Origin: Acetivibrio sp964564015
GTDB taxonomy: Bacteria; Bacillota; Clostridia; Acetivibrionales; Acetivibrionaceae
Assembly (NCBI GenBank): GCA_964564015.1
Contig: CAZLZR010000001.1
Coordinates: forward strand, 1-64,000
Length of the DNA stretch: 64,000 bases
Direction of reading: 5' to 3'
Shown: positions 18,205 to 27,375 of the stretch, piece after piece
Position numbering within the stretch: position 1 is the first letter of the stretch
Layout of the letters: every line of letters starts with the position of its first letter
The notes under the pieces: generated by a model
Databases searched by the model: none
Told to the model about the DNA's origin: nothing
What the model saw: only the letters and a program-made list of their open reading frames with translations
Made by a program: the position numbers and the translations under genes

Positions 18205-18912
18205 ATGATATTAAAGGGAAGAATAAAATTTATTGCAGATATGATACCAGAATGTACAATTGTCAGTGATATAGGAACTGATCATGCATATATTCCAATA
18301 TACATGGTTAAAAATGAGCGGTGTCAAAGAGCAATTGCTTCCGATGTTAGCGAAGGTCCCGTAGCGGTTGCAAACAGAAGGATCAGTAAGTATGGTGTGG
18401 AAAATAGAGTTGAGACGAGGCTTGGAAGTGGTCTGAAACCAATTCATGAGGATGAAATGGATGCTTGTGTTATTGCCGGAATGGGCGGCATGCTTATCCG
18501 GGAGATTTTAAAGGATGATACTAATAAGGCTCAAAAGGCAAGGTCATTGATAATTCAGCCCATGAATTACATTGAACTGGTAAGAGAATGGCTGTACGCT
18601 AACGGATTTGAAATATATGACGAGGGATTGATTGACGAGGGAGAAAGAATATATAATGTTATTGCAGCCAGGTGGATAGGTAGGGTGCAAACAAAAGATT
18701 CGGTATATTATTATATAGGTGAAAAGCTGATTGAAAAGAAAGATCAGTTATTAAAGAAGTATCTGGCAAAAAGGATTGCCATCATAGATAAAATTATTAA
18801 GGAAATGGCCTCAATGAAGGATAAGGACAAGGCGAATCTTAGTGATTATATTAAGGTCAGGGATGGACTAGCGGAGCTTCTTAAGACTACTGATTTGGAA
18901 TTGAATCAATGA
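18205..18912 (+). CDS. trmK: tRNA (adenine(22)-N1)-methyltransferase
   Basis: 235-residue class I SAM-dependent methyltransferase of the TrmK/YqfN family, which makes m1A22 in tRNA. The N-terminal Rossmann fold shows SDIGTDHAYIPIYMV, ASDVSEGPVAVANR and the signature GMGGMLI; the C-terminal third is a lysine-rich coiled coil, as in TrmK. An AGGTGATTGA site precedes the ATG. It is followed by a Nif3-like gene, as in many Bacillota. Confidence 0.92.
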   Translation: MILKGRIKFIADMIPECTIVSDIGTDHAYIPIYMVKNERCQRAIASDVSEGPVAVANRRISKYGVENRVETRLGSGLKPIHEDEMDACVIAGMGGMLIREILKDDTNKAQKARSLIIQPMNYIELVREWLYANGFEIYDEGLIDEGERIYNVIAARWIGRVQTKDSVYYYIGEKLIEKKDQLLKKYLAKRIAIIDKIIKEMASMKDKDKANLSDYIKVRDGLAELLKTTDLELNQ

Positions 18913-18958
18913 ATGTGCTTTAAACCGGAGTTACTCAATAAGTTAAGGGAGTGATATA

Positions 18959-20065
18959 ATGACTGTCAAATGCAGGGATGTAATAAAGTTTATGGAGGAT
19001 TTTGCTCCGCCGGTATTGGCTGAAGATTGGGATAATGTAGGACTTATGCTGGGTAGCCGTGAAGATGAGATAAAGAAGGTAATGGTGTGTCTTGATGTAA
19101 CTCCCAAGGTGATTGAAGTAGCAGAGACAGAGAAGGTGAATTTGATTGTCTCTCATCATCCTTTTATTTTTAAGGGATTAAAGAGGATCAGCAGGGAAGA
19201 TCTAAAGGGAAAAATGATAATGGATCTGATTAAAAAAGGTATAAACGTTTATAGCGCACACACCAATCTTGATGTGACCGATGGAGGTATAAACCAATAT
19301 CTTTCCGGGCTGCTTGAACTTAAAAATATAAGGAACCTGAAAAGCTATAAGACTGAGAGGCTGCTAAAGCTGGTGGTTTTTGTTCCTAAGGATAGCCTTG
19401 ATACAGTGAGGGATGCCATGGGTAAAGCAGGGGCCGGGTGGATTGGAAATTACAGTGATTGTTCCTTTACATCGGAAGGCATAGGGACGTTTAAACCACA
19501 GGAAGGTACAAATCCATATATCGGCACACAAGGGAATCTTGAAAAGGTAGAAGAGTACAGGATTGAAACGGTTGCCAGTGAGAAAAATATTGATCAGGTC
19601 GTAAGCGCTATGAAAAGTGTTCATCCATATGAAGAGATGGCGTATGACATATATCCTCTTGAAATTTCGGGTAAAGAGTACGGAATGGGCTGCGTAGGTG
19701 AAGTGGAAAACACGATGAGAGCTAAAACTTTTGCAGAAGTTGTCAAAAGCAAGCTGAATACCGGAAATGTGCGTGTAATTGGAAATCTTGATAAAGATAT
19801 AAAAAAAGCTGCTGTTTTTTGCGGAAGCTTTGATAATGACATTATGGGAATGGCAAAGTCTAAGGCTGATGTTTTGGTTACCGGAGATGTGAAGTATCAC
19901 GATGCTCTGGATATGCTTCAGATGGATATGTGTGTTATTGATGCCGGTCATTTCAGCACTGAGAGAATTATAGTTCCAAGACTTGTTGAGCTTTTGAAGC
20001 AGAAATTTGAAACACTTGAGGTTATTAGTAGTAATGTGGAAGAGGATCCATTTAAATATATTTGA
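18959..20065 (+). CDS. Nif3-like dinuclear metal centre protein (YqfO type)
   Basis: 368-residue NIF3/GTP cyclohydrolase I type 2-like protein with metal-binding SHHPFIFKGLKRI and, near the C-terminus, DAGHFSTE. The insertion domain at about residues 125-230 (VFVPKDSLDTVRDAM...) is the PII-like YqfO insert that makes Bacillus-type members longer than E. coli YbgI. The enzymatic role is not firmly known. The start follows AAGGGAGTGATATA. It probably forms a unit with trmK, 46 bp upstream. Confidence 0.93.
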   Translation: MTVKCRDVIKFMEDFAPPVLAEDWDNVGLMLGSREDEIKKVMVCLDVTPKVIEVAETEKVNLIVSHHPFIFKGLKRISREDLKGKMIMDLIKKGINVYSAHTNLDVTDGGINQYLSGLLELKNIRNLKSYKTERLLKLVVFVPKDSLDTVRDAMGKAGAGWIGNYSDCSFTSEGIGTFKPQEGTNPYIGTQGNLEKVEEYRIETVASEKNIDQVVSAMKSVHPYEEMAYDIYPLEISGKEYGMGCVGEVENTMRAKTFAEVVKSKLNTGNVRVIGNLDKDIKKAAVFCGSFDNDIMGMAKSKADVLVTGDVKYHDALDMLQMDMCVIDAGHFSTERIIVPRLVELLKQKFETLEVISSNVEEDPFKYI

Positions 20066-20090
20066 CTTAGGTGGAATTTGAGGTTATAAT
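20062..20090 (+). promoter_or_regulatory. rnpB promoter
   Basis: TTGACT (20062-20067), 17 bp, then TATAAT (20085-20090). It overlaps the stop codon of the Nif3-like gene, and the RNA begins just downstream. Confidence 0.75.
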
Positions 20091-20108
20091 CTAATGTACA
20101 TTGAATAT

Positions 20109-20460
20109 TTGAGTAAGCCAGATAGTCGCGTGTATAATGCCGAAAGGTTGTACACGAGGAAAGTCCGGGCTCCAGAGGGCAGGGTGCCGGGTAACTCCCG
20201 GTGAAGGCGACTTCAAGGAAAGTGCAACAGAGATATACCGCCTGCTGGAATTTCCAGCACGGCAAGGGTGGAAAGGTGAGGTAAGAGCTCACCAGCGGCT
20301 TGGTGACTTGTCGGCTATGTAAACCCCACCTGGAGCAACACCGCAAAGAGGGACGTTATGGTGGCCCGCCAGTCCCGGGTAGGTGGCTTGAACTTTGCAG
20401 AAATGTAAGGTCTAGATAGATGACTATCAAATACAGAACCCGGCTTATAGACTTACTCAA
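20109..20460 (+). ncRNA. rnpB: RNase P RNA, bacterial class A
   Basis: The catalytic RNA of RNase P, which trims tRNA 5' ends. The universally conserved blocks GAGGAAAGTCCGGGCTC (near 20156) and ACAGAACCCGGCTTAT (near 20433) are present. The ends pair in helix P1 (TTGAGTAAG at 20109-20117 with CTTACTCAA at 20452-20460). A consensus promoter precedes it and a terminator follows. Confidence 0.97.
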
Positions 20461-20473
20461 TATAATTATCAGG

Positions 20474-20502
20474 GACACCCGCTTTTAAGGCGGGTGTTTT
20501 TG
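20474..20502 (+). terminator. rnpB terminator
   Basis: ACACCCGC (20475-20482) pairs with GCGGGTGT (20490-20497), followed by T residues. Confidence 0.85.
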
Positions 20503-21008
20503 TGCATGTATGCTGCTTGTAGGTCATATAAGGCAAGCCTGATTAATCAGAAATTTGATGAATCCAGGTATCCAGCCGGGAAAATATTTCAGATAAGTTA
20601 TAACACATAAAGAGAATGAGAACAAGTATTGAATAAATACGAATGTAGTCATTTGTCCTTCCTGTTCATCTGAATTGAATAAGGATAAAAAACCACTAAT
20701 GTAAATACGCACCATAAAAAAGAGTATTAAGTAAATTGAAAATCAGCTAAATGAAGAAAAAACCAGAAAGATTAAGTAAATTAACATTATTACAAGATTA
20801 TGTAATATATGTCTACTTTACAATTATATATATATATAATTGTAAAGTGATAAAACCTCTAGACAGGGATTTTTATGTGATATAACTTGTTTAAAGGCTT
20901 CAGACAATCATAAAAAGGTTGCCATGGCTAAAGTATATACCTTTTTTGATTACAAGTAATACAGAATAAGGTTTTTGTTAAAATACTATGGAAAAGGAGA
21001 GTATAAAA
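20503..21008. other. Intergenic gap before the secreted-protein operon
   Basis: About 500 bp of very AT-rich sequence. I see no credible gene; a 63-codon minus-strand frame (20524-20715) lacks a ribosome binding site. Its one clear structure is the 34-bp palindrome. Confidence 0.5.
20815..20848. repeat. 34-bp perfect palindrome
   Basis: ACTTTACAATTATATAT is followed at once by its exact reverse complement, with no unpaired base. This is 160 bp upstream of the secreted-protein gene. It may be a cruciform-forming element or an extended operator; it lacks a T-run. Confidence 0.8.
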
Positions 21009-21416
21009 ATGAATTGCCAAAAAGTGAAAAAAGCGTTAGTTTCTTTTTTAATAGGAGCATCATTAATAGGAGGATCTGTTGTCACATATGCTAATTGTCT
21101 ATATGTATCCACTAAAACTTATATTGATAGTAATACATGGACTAGTGTTGGAGGTGCAACAAAAAGCACTAATGGGACTTATTGTACAGTAAATATTCTT
21201 GAAATTTACAAAGCTGATGGCTCTTCTTCAGACTACAAATACCTAAGAGTTAAACCAACTACAAGTGGAACTTCTACTGTATGTGAAAAGTACAAATACA
21301 AAGATATTACACTACCAACGGCTTATCAAACAGCTGGTGTATATATAACATATTATTGTATGGGAAATCAGCCAAGTCTCGACTGTATGATAACTGGAAA
21401 CTTTAATTCCAACTAA
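21009..21416 (+). CDS. Secreted cysteine-containing small protein (bacteriocin-like?)
   Basis: 135-residue precursor with a clear Sec signal peptide: a basic start (MNCQKVKKA), a hydrophobic core LVSFLIGASLIGGSVVTYA, and probable cleavage after TYA. The mature part, about 107 residues, is Thr/Ser/Tyr-rich, predicted mostly beta, and has five cysteines (NCLY, YCTV, VCEK, YCMG, DCMI). I do not recognise the family; it resembles in style small secreted proteins (DUF2712/lactococcin 972-like) encoded with ABC transporters. The start at 21009 is chosen for AAGGAGA 8 bases upstream. It is first in an operon with two permeases and an ATPase, which suggests an exported product with dedicated transport or immunity. 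Confidence 0.8.
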   Translation: MNCQKVKKALVSFLIGASLIGGSVVTYANCLYVSTKTYIDSNTWTSVGGATKSTNGTYCTVNILEIYKADGSSSDYKYLRVKPTTSGTSTVCEKYKYKDITLPTAYQTAGVYITYYCMGNQPSLDCMITGNFNSN

Positions 21417-21590
21417 AATTACAGTAGTAAATAAATCTATTTTTGGAATTATTGCTTTTACATGTAAAAGTATTTATACTTAAAGTATTAAAAGCTATCA
21501 AGCTACATTGAAGCAATATGTGCTGAGTATGGGCTTCATGTAATTGTGATGCTTGTATTCAGCACCATAGTATTCTTGCGGGAGGCTTAA

Positions 21591-22454
21591 ATGGATTTGT
21601 TAAAGTCAATAAAAATGCAGTTTATTCTAATGATTAACAGTATAAGTTTTAAGGTAGGATTCTCAATTGTAATGATTTATGTATTAACTTCATATATAGT
21701 ATCGTTAATTTCAAACATGAGTACAGATATTGCGTTTATGTATTCTGCGCATGCTTTGTTTTGTGGTGTTGAATTTAGTAAATTAAGAACTATATTTGAA
21801 GTTGTTTTTCCTTTTCTTGTTGTTTTTCCTTTTTCCTTTTCGTATTTAACAGATCTAAGTGTTAAGATACATCCCTATTTACTTGGAAGAATGGGAAGAC
21901 GCAATTATTTTGCAGGGAAAATAGTAACAAATTTTATAGGATCTTTTATTATAATTTTTGTACCATTTTGTGTTAATTTATTGCTATGTTACATAACTTT
22001 TCCGTGGAATAACAATCACATTTTTGGAGATTATAATGCATTAAATTATGCATCAGAGTTGTTGGGTACTAATGTTACTATTAATACAGTTCAATCAGGG
22101 GTGCCATTTTTAAAACTTTTTTTGTATAGCCCTTTGGCATATAATTTAATGTATATATGTATTTTTTCTGTGTTTTCTGGATTAGCAAGTGCCTTATCGG
22201 GAATAGTTTCATTTTATATAAAAAATTATAAAATATTACTTTTTATACCGGTTTATTTATTATTCTATATTGGTAATTTTTTAAATATACTTTCAGTTAG
22301 ATTTGATAAGTATATAAATTTCAGATTGATGGACTATATTTATGTTAATCCATCTTTTGGAAGGAGTTTTGTTGTACCTCTTTGTTTTGTAGTTTTTATG
22401 CTAGTAGCTTCATTTTTTTCTTTTAGATATGCATGTAAAAAAGAAGAACTTTAG
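21591..22454 (+). CDS. Membrane protein, probable ABC-2 type permease
   Basis: 287-residue integral membrane protein with about six hydrophobic segments, for example SFKVGFSIVMIYVLTSYIVSL, a GSFIIIFVPFCVNLLL stretch and the C-terminal FVVPLCFVVFMLVASFF. The SDLSVKIHPYLLGRMGRRNYFAGKI loop after the second segment is like cytosolic loops of ABC-2 permeases. No enzyme motif is seen. Its codon content is even more AT-rich than that of the core genes. It is followed closely by a second membrane protein and an ABC ATPase and probably forms one half of the channel. Confidence 0.8.
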   Translation: MDLLKSIKMQFILMINSISFKVGFSIVMIYVLTSYIVSLISNMSTDIAFMYSAHALFCGVEFSKLRTIFEVVFPFLVVFPFSFSYLTDLSVKIHPYLLGRMGRRNYFAGKIVTNFIGSFIIIFVPFCVNLLLCYITFPWNNNHIFGDYNALNYASELLGTNVTINTVQSGVPFLKLFLYSPLAYNLMYICIFSVFSGLASALSGIVSFYIKNYKILLFIPVYLLFYIGNFLNILSVRFDKYINFRLMDYIYVNPSFGRSFVVPLCFVVFMLVASFFSFRYACKKEEL

Positions 22455-22466
22455 GAGTGTGGTAAA

Positions 22467-23231
22467 TTGTCTATTTGGGGAAAAATTACAAGAACAATAT
22501 CTATTGTGCCAATTACGTTTTTGTTTTCGCTGTATTTATTAATCTCGGATAAACAGGATATTTCAATTGGCAGTATGTTAACACACAGAATTCTTGGACA
22601 AGTTGGTGGCGAAAGTTCAAAAGCATTTGTTTTGGTATTAAGCAATTTACTGTATCTTGTGTTGTTTAATATATTCTTTGGAAACATAATTTCCGAAGAG
22701 TTCCGGTTCAGTAGTGTTTATTTATTTTCCAGACTTAAGAATCGCAAGGTTTGGTTTTATAAAAAAGCTTCAGAAATGTTGATGATAGCATCAATCTACA
22801 CTCTATTGTTTTTGGGAAGTAATATATTTATATGTATGTTTTGTTCTATCAGAAAGATTGAAATAAATGATATAAAAGTATTTTTAGTTTTATTTGGCTT
22901 AATTACAATGATTTTAGCTATAACCACTACTTTAATAAATCTTGTATCAATAAGATTAGGTAGTACTACAGCTTTCATTACAGTATATATTTGTGTTGTT
23001 ATATTAGTTTTTATATCACTTGAACATGAAAACATACCTTTTTTGGGTAAATATTATTATACACGTGTTTTTAACCCTTTGAGTGGTGTAGCACTTAATC
23101 TGTCTGAAAACCTGATTGCACAGTGTATTATATTAGTGTATTATTTGGTGTTGATAACACTTACATTTATTCTAGGTGGTAATTATATTAATGGTATTGA
23201 TATTGCTTTAATAGACTGCGAGAGTGTATAA
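22467..23231 (+). CDS. Second membrane protein of the ABC unit
   Basis: 254-residue membrane protein with about six hydrophobic segments, starting at a TTG codon preceded by TAGGAGTG. The N-terminal topology (ISIVPITFLFSLYLLIS, then an extracytoplasmic loop, then SEEFRFSSVYLFSRLKNRKVWFYKKA) mirrors its upstream neighbour, so the two may be a heterodimeric ABC-2 permease. It ends 3 bases before the ATPase ribosome binding site region. Confidence 0.78.
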   Translation: MSIWGKITRTISIVPITFLFSLYLLISDKQDISIGSMLTHRILGQVGGESSKAFVLVLSNLLYLVLFNIFFGNIISEEFRFSSVYLFSRLKNRKVWFYKKASEMLMIASIYTLLFLGSNIFICMFCSIRKIEINDIKVFLVLFGLITMILAITTTLINLVSIRLGSTTAFITVYICVVILVFISLEHENIPFLGKYYYTRVFNPLSGVALNLSENLIAQCIILVYYLVLITLTFILGGNYINGIDIALIDCESV

Positions 23232-23243
23232 GGAGTGAAAGAA

Positions 23244-23888
23244 ATGCATTACATAGAAACAAGAAATTTAAATAAAGAACTAAAAGGGAATCTTGTTTTG
23301 AAAGACGTAAATCTAAATCTAAGAGGCGATAAAATATATGGAATAGTTGGGAAAAATGGCTCGGGGAAAACTATGCTTTTCCGGGTATTAAGTGGACTGG
23401 TCAGACCTTCATCCGGGAAAGTTTTATTGGATGGCAATGAGATACATGTTGAAAAACATAATGCAGCTAAAATTGGTCTTGTTATTGAAAATGCCTCTCT
23501 TTATCCAGCTTTTACAGGTTTGAAAAACTTAATGTTACTGGCCAAAATAAATAATTATATTGTAGAAGAAGAAGTTAGAGATGCAATAAAAAGAGTAGGG
23601 CTGGATCCGGATGATAAAAGAGTAGTAAGAAAGTATTCGCTAGGTATGAAACAAAGAATTGCAATTGCACAAGCTATAATGGAAAAACCGGATTTTCTTT
23701 TTCTTGATGAGCCAACAAATGCATTAGATGCTGAGGGTGTTGAAATTGTCAGAAATATAATAAGAGAAGAAGCAAAAAGGGGTGCACTGGTTTTTCTTGC
23801 AAGTCATAACGTAGAAGACATTGATATTCTATGTGATGAAACATTCAAAATGGCAGAGGGTAGCTTGTATCAGGAGGCAAGAGAATGA
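23244..23888 (+). CDS. ABC transporter ATPase
   Basis: 214-residue nucleotide-binding domain. Walker A is GKNGSGKT (near residue 35), the signature is YSLGMKQRIAIAQA (LGMKQ in place of LSGGQ, common in ABC-2 drug/peptide exporters), Walker B is FLFLDEPTNALD, and the switch His is in ASHNVED. ATG at 23244 has AAGGAG 8 bases upstream; a GTG at 23235 is the alternative. It drives transport through the two preceding membrane proteins and overlaps the next gene by 4 bp. Confidence 0.95.
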   Translation: MHYIETRNLNKELKGNLVLKDVNLNLRGDKIYGIVGKNGSGKTMLFRVLSGLVRPSSGKVLLDGNEIHVEKHNAAKIGLVIENASLYPAFTGLKNLMLLAKINNYIVEEEVRDAIKRVGLDPDDKRVVRKYSLGMKQRIAIAQAIMEKPDFLFLDEPTNALDAEGVEIVRNIIREEAKRGALVFLASHNVEDIDILCDETFKMAEGSLYQEARE

Positions 23889-24604
23889 AAAGATGGATAA
23901 TTACTCAAGTATTAATAGTGTTTGCAGTGTTGGTATTTGGACAATTTTGCAGGGCAAATTTTGTTGATCATGGTTTATATAAAATGAAAACTATTGATGA
24001 TGCGTATTCTTTAGAATGTGGCATTGAGTATATTTTAGGCAATGATGATTCGGATGAAATACATTCGTTTAACAATTTTGTTGACAATCAAAATATGTAC
24101 ATAGAATCAATGCAGAACTATCCAATCGTTGTCATAGGAAAACCAACTGGTAATATAGAGCAGGCACTTAGAAGCTTTGGTCAGGAAATATATGTGGAAA
24201 AGGTTATACGGGGAACTGGAATAGAAGGAAAAAGTAATTGCTATATTTACAATTCTTATGGATTTAATATAAATAACGAGAATAAACTTGTCTATTGTGA
24301 TTGGGCAAATGTAATGAACCCAGAATCTTATTATCTTATATTTATGAAAGCATCAGAATTAAATAATTTAACATCGAAAGACAGTTATTTATCCATTGGT
24401 TCTTTTTCATATTTAAATATTTCAAAAGATAGATTTGTTCCTGTCGATGAAGACACGAATACATTAAAGTTTTCGGATTTAAGAGACAGTGAGTTTTTTG
24501 CAAGTTCGCAGAGAATTATTGATCAGGTTCAAATAATAAAACATAAAATAGTAAAAAAATACAAAGATGAAATAGACGAATATCTAGGTATAGAAATTAA
24601 TTGA
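23885..24604 (+). CDS. Membrane-anchored protein of the ABC unit, unknown function
   Basis: 239-residue protein with one N-terminal hydrophobic segment (WIITQVLIVFAVLVFGQFC) and an otherwise hydrophilic body, likely outside the membrane. I do not recognise a family. The 4-bp overlap with the ATPase gene and the hairpin after it show that it ends this operon. A role in immunity, or as an adaptor for the exported product, is a guess from position. Confidence 0.78.
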   Translation: MKRWIITQVLIVFAVLVFGQFCRANFVDHGLYKMKTIDDAYSLECGIEYILGNDDSDEIHSFNNFVDNQNMYIESMQNYPIVVIGKPTGNIEQALRSFGQEIYVEKVIRGTGIEGKSNCYIYNSYGFNINNENKLVYCDWANVMNPESYYLIFMKASELNNLTSKDSYLSIGSFSYLNISKDRFVPVDEDTNTLKFSDLRDSEFFASSQRIIDQVQIIKHKIVKKYKDEIDEYLGIEIN

Positions 24605-24699
24605 ATTTGAATAACTCTAAAGACAAGTGGGCTTTAATACCAGGAGACTTATTTTGAGGTAGGAGAGCAAAAAGTTCATAAAGAATAGCTTGAAAATCT

Positions 24700-24743
24700 C
24701 AGACGATTGTAATAGTATAAGGTTATACTACTACAATCGTCTG
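24700..24743. terminator. Long hairpin closing the ABC operon
   Basis: A 20-bp stem with one mismatch (24700-24719 with 24724-24743) and a 4-base loop. Only a weak T-rich tract follows, so termination is likely but not certain. Confidence 0.55.
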
Positions 24744-24783
24744 AATTTGTATAAAACTTGAATATCGCGAGGTGACGTGTTTT

Positions 24784-26283
24784 ATGAAAAAAATAATGAT
24801 ATTAGCGTTAAGTACTTTTTTGATTGGTTTTCTGGCTGCATGTGGGCTTAAAGCAACAAATACCTCCAGCAAACCAGGAGTTACTGCTCAAATTAATTCA
24901 TCATCTATTCTCGAACCCGCCTCAAACAATTCTTGTGAATGGGAGTGCGGCACATATTACAGTGATATATCTGCTTCAGCTATAAAAAGCTATCTTCAAG
25001 CACTTAAAAAAGTTGGGTGGGAAGACATGGAAGGCAATGAATTTTCAGATGAAGTACAGAAAGGAACCTCACAATATATGTTGACAAAAGGCAGCAGTAT
25101 ATTACAGGTAATGATTCGCCTGAATGACATTAATGAAGGAATCTATAATAATAGTGTGCTGGTAAGACTGGATGATGACTTGCCTGTATCATACATAAAA
25201 AGCCGTAAGGATGCAATTCAGAAAAATGAAGCATTAGAAAAGATTAAACCGGTTATAGATAGGGTGGCACAGACAGATGAATTTGTAGAAGCGAGAAAAA
25301 ACGTCACCGGTTTATTTGAAGTATTTATCAATGACGCATATGAAAAATCAAACATACAGGCGTTTTCAGCAATTAGTGACGTTGGATTTACAGGTTCTTT
25401 TCTAATATGCAATGATTCAGTTCTGCATGTTCCTGGTGGACTGGATAATACCTGTGTTGCTGATATTGACGTGGATGATAATTATGAGTTATTGGTACTT
25501 CACCATACTTATCATAGCGACCTTTATGCAATAGATTTATATGCATACAAATATAATACTCCTGCCATTTCCAGTTCCTTAGACAAAAGGTTGCACGTGG
25601 AATATCAAAATCGCTTTGTGCCAAAGTTTGGTTACCCCGAATTGAGTTTTAGGAAATTAAGCGATACAGAAGTGAAACTTGTAAGTATGGACACTGATTA
25701 CGGAATTCTTAAAATAAATGGATCATCTTTAGGAGTAGAGAATACGAGGGCTTTTCCTTTCAAACAATGGTCGGATAGCTATGACCAAAACAAGTTAATA
25801 AAGCTACATAAGGAAATTCCAAAAGATCCACCTTCAATAAATATTTCGATAAGTGGGCAAAGCCTTGATTATATAGTACAAACCACCCAATGGAACGGAA
25901 CCGGAAACAAAAACGATAATGTTTATGGCGAAATTATGAGAAGGAATTATTCTATTCCTACGGTTATAATTAATGATAAAGACATAAAATCTGTACGCGT
26001 AGATTTTGGCGATTCTATTCCCGATTCTATAAAAGTTTCTGATTCCATGCTAGATAGAAATGGAAACAAGCTCTATACAGATAAAGAGATAATAGATAGA
26101 GCTGTAGAAATAATTGATAACAGCCGGGTTGAATTTCAGTTGGAACAGCATATTGCTTATTACTTGAGCTCTAATATGGAAGACTACAAAAAAGACTGGT
26201 ACAGATTGTTTAAAATTACATGTATTTGGGGCAGTAATGAGTGCGAATATTCATTTCTCATAAATACCAGAAATACTTGGTAG
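24784..26283 (+). CDS. Lipoprotein, unknown function
   Basis: 499-residue lipoprotein with a typical signal and lipobox (MKKIMILALSTFLIGFLAAC, Cys at 20), so membrane-anchored on the outside. The mature part begins with a Ser/Thr/Asn-rich linker. A region near residues 40-130 (SAIKSYLQALKKVGWEDMEG...) has the alpha/beta style of small extracellular domains; I do not recognise the rest. GAGGTG precedes the start. It stands alone, between a hairpin and a promoter region. Confidence 0.85.
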   Translation: MKKIMILALSTFLIGFLAACGLKATNTSSKPGVTAQINSSSILEPASNNSCEWECGTYYSDISASAIKSYLQALKKVGWEDMEGNEFSDEVQKGTSQYMLTKGSSILQVMIRLNDINEGIYNNSVLVRLDDDLPVSYIKSRKDAIQKNEALEKIKPVIDRVAQTDEFVEARKNVTGLFEVFINDAYEKSNIQAFSAISDVGFTGSFLICNDSVLHVPGGLDNTCVADIDVDDNYELLVLHHTYHSDLYAIDLYAYKYNTPAISSSLDKRLHVEYQNRFVPKFGYPELSFRKLSDTEVKLVSMDTDYGILKINGSSLGVENTRAFPFKQWSDSYDQNKLIKLHKEIPKDPPSINISISGQSLDYIVQTTQWNGTGNKNDNVYGEIMRRNYSIPTVIINDKDIKSVRVDFGDSIPDSIKVSDSMLDRNGNKLYTDKEIIDRAVEIIDNSRVEFQLEQHIAYYLSSNMEDYKKDWYRLFKITCIWGSNECEYSFLINTRNTW

Positions 26284-26365
26284 CAGACAACCCATGCTTT
26301 CAGACTTACTTATCGTATTGTTTTTTACAATCCTTGATTTAATCTGAATAGAATTACATTGATGG

Positions 26366-26404
26366 ACATGTAAATTATAATTGTGTTAAAATAATGAAAA
26401 AGTA
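26366..26404 (+). repeat. 39-bp dispersed promoter-like repeat, copy 1
   Basis: Identical at 38 of 39 positions to 37587-37625. It contains an extended -10 (TGTTAAAAT, -10 at 26387-26392). It lies about 45 bp before a truncated NADAR gene. Confidence 0.7.
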
Positions 26405-26448
26405 CATTAAAGATATTATCAATTTTGCTATTGAAAAGAGAGAATGTG

Positions 26449-26841
26449 ATGAAGTATTCAATTGAATCTTTACAAAAGGATTTCAGTGTAGGTAAGAAAA
26501 TTAATGATTTATTTTTCTGGGGACATCAGCCATCCGCCGATGGCAGCATTACAAAAACCTGCTTAAGCCAATGGTGGAAGTCTGATTTTACGATTGATAC
26601 AAATAATTATTGCTGCATGGAGCAGTATATGATTGCTGAAAAAGCAAGGTTGTTTGATGATAAAGAAATACTTGAAGAGATAATGAAAAGTAAGCAGCCA
26701 AAACAGATAAAGGAATTGGGCAGGAAGGTTAGGAATTTTGAAGAAGAGGTATGGAAGAAAAAACGTTATTCCATCATTCTTAACGGTAATTATGCTAAGT
26801 TTCTACAGAATAAAGAGTTGAGGCAATTATTATTCAAATGA
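26449..26841 (+). pseudogene. NADAR-domain protein, C-terminally truncated
   Basis: 130 residues matching the N-terminal two-thirds of the NADAR (YbiA/DUF1768) family, N-glycosidases that act on riboflavin intermediates or ADP-ribose-type substrates. FFWGHQPS, the SQWW motif, MEQYMIAEKA and GRKVRNF are all present. Full-length members run to about 170-190 residues and end in a conserved block with RIWGIG and W..NLLG; this one stops after LRQLLF. No continuation is visible in another frame downstream, so it looks like a deletion rather than a frameshift. It is probably inactive unless the truncated form folds. Confidence 0.72.
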
Positions 26842-26885
26842 AGTTTACATTGATAAAGAATTAGTACATAGAAGTGGAGAATCCT

Positions 26886-27251
26886 ATGAGAGAAATTTTG
26901 AGAAGTGATGTAAATGAAGAATGGGCACATTCTGGAATTGTTGAGGCTGGCGATTTTGTTTTTATAAGTTATTGTGTAGGCAACATAGGTCAGCCTATTG
27001 AAAATCAAATTAATGGGGCATTTGACCATTTGAGCAAACGGTTGGAGACAATTGGTTTGACTTTAGAATCAGTCGTTAAGATTGATTGCTTATTTAGAGA
27101 TGTTTGGAATATACCCATAATGGAAAAGGTAATTAAAGAAAGATTTAAAGGTAAGTATCCAGCCAGAAAATCAATACAAACAGAGTTTGCTCATAGTGGA
27201 GGTCAAGAGGGGCTTCAATTTCAACTTGATGCCATTGCTTTCAAAGGATAG
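26886..27251 (+). CDS. Rid-family (YjgF/UK114) protein
   Basis: 121-residue Rid-fold protein. AGDFVFISYCVGNIGQPIENQ, a GAFDHLSKRL helix, LESVVKIDCLFRD and PARKSIQ follow the family pattern, and the Arg in PAR is the residue that binds the carboxylate of imine substrates in RidA deaminases. The first block differs from canonical RidA (no SGQ), so a non-RidA subfamily is likely. ATG at 26886 is preferred, after a GTGGAGAAT site. It is one of several small genes with unrelated functions here. Confidence 0.85.
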   Translation: MREILRSDVNEEWAHSGIVEAGDFVFISYCVGNIGQPIENQINGAFDHLSKRLETIGLTLESVVKIDCLFRDVWNIPIMEKVIKERFKGKYPARKSIQTEFAHSGGQEGLQFQLDAIAFKG

Positions 27252-27375
27252 CGTAAGTTTGAAGATGTTTTTGCGAATAAGTTTTTATATAACAGTCATT
27301 CGCATTATTTATATAACACGCATCAGTTTTGTATGTCGAATTATACATTATATAAATAAAACAGGTGGAATAACT

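Noticed and set aside
20524..20715. 63-codon minus-strand frame after rnpB
   Set aside because: It is hydrophobic by chance in AT-rich DNA, lacks a ribosome binding site and matches no family.
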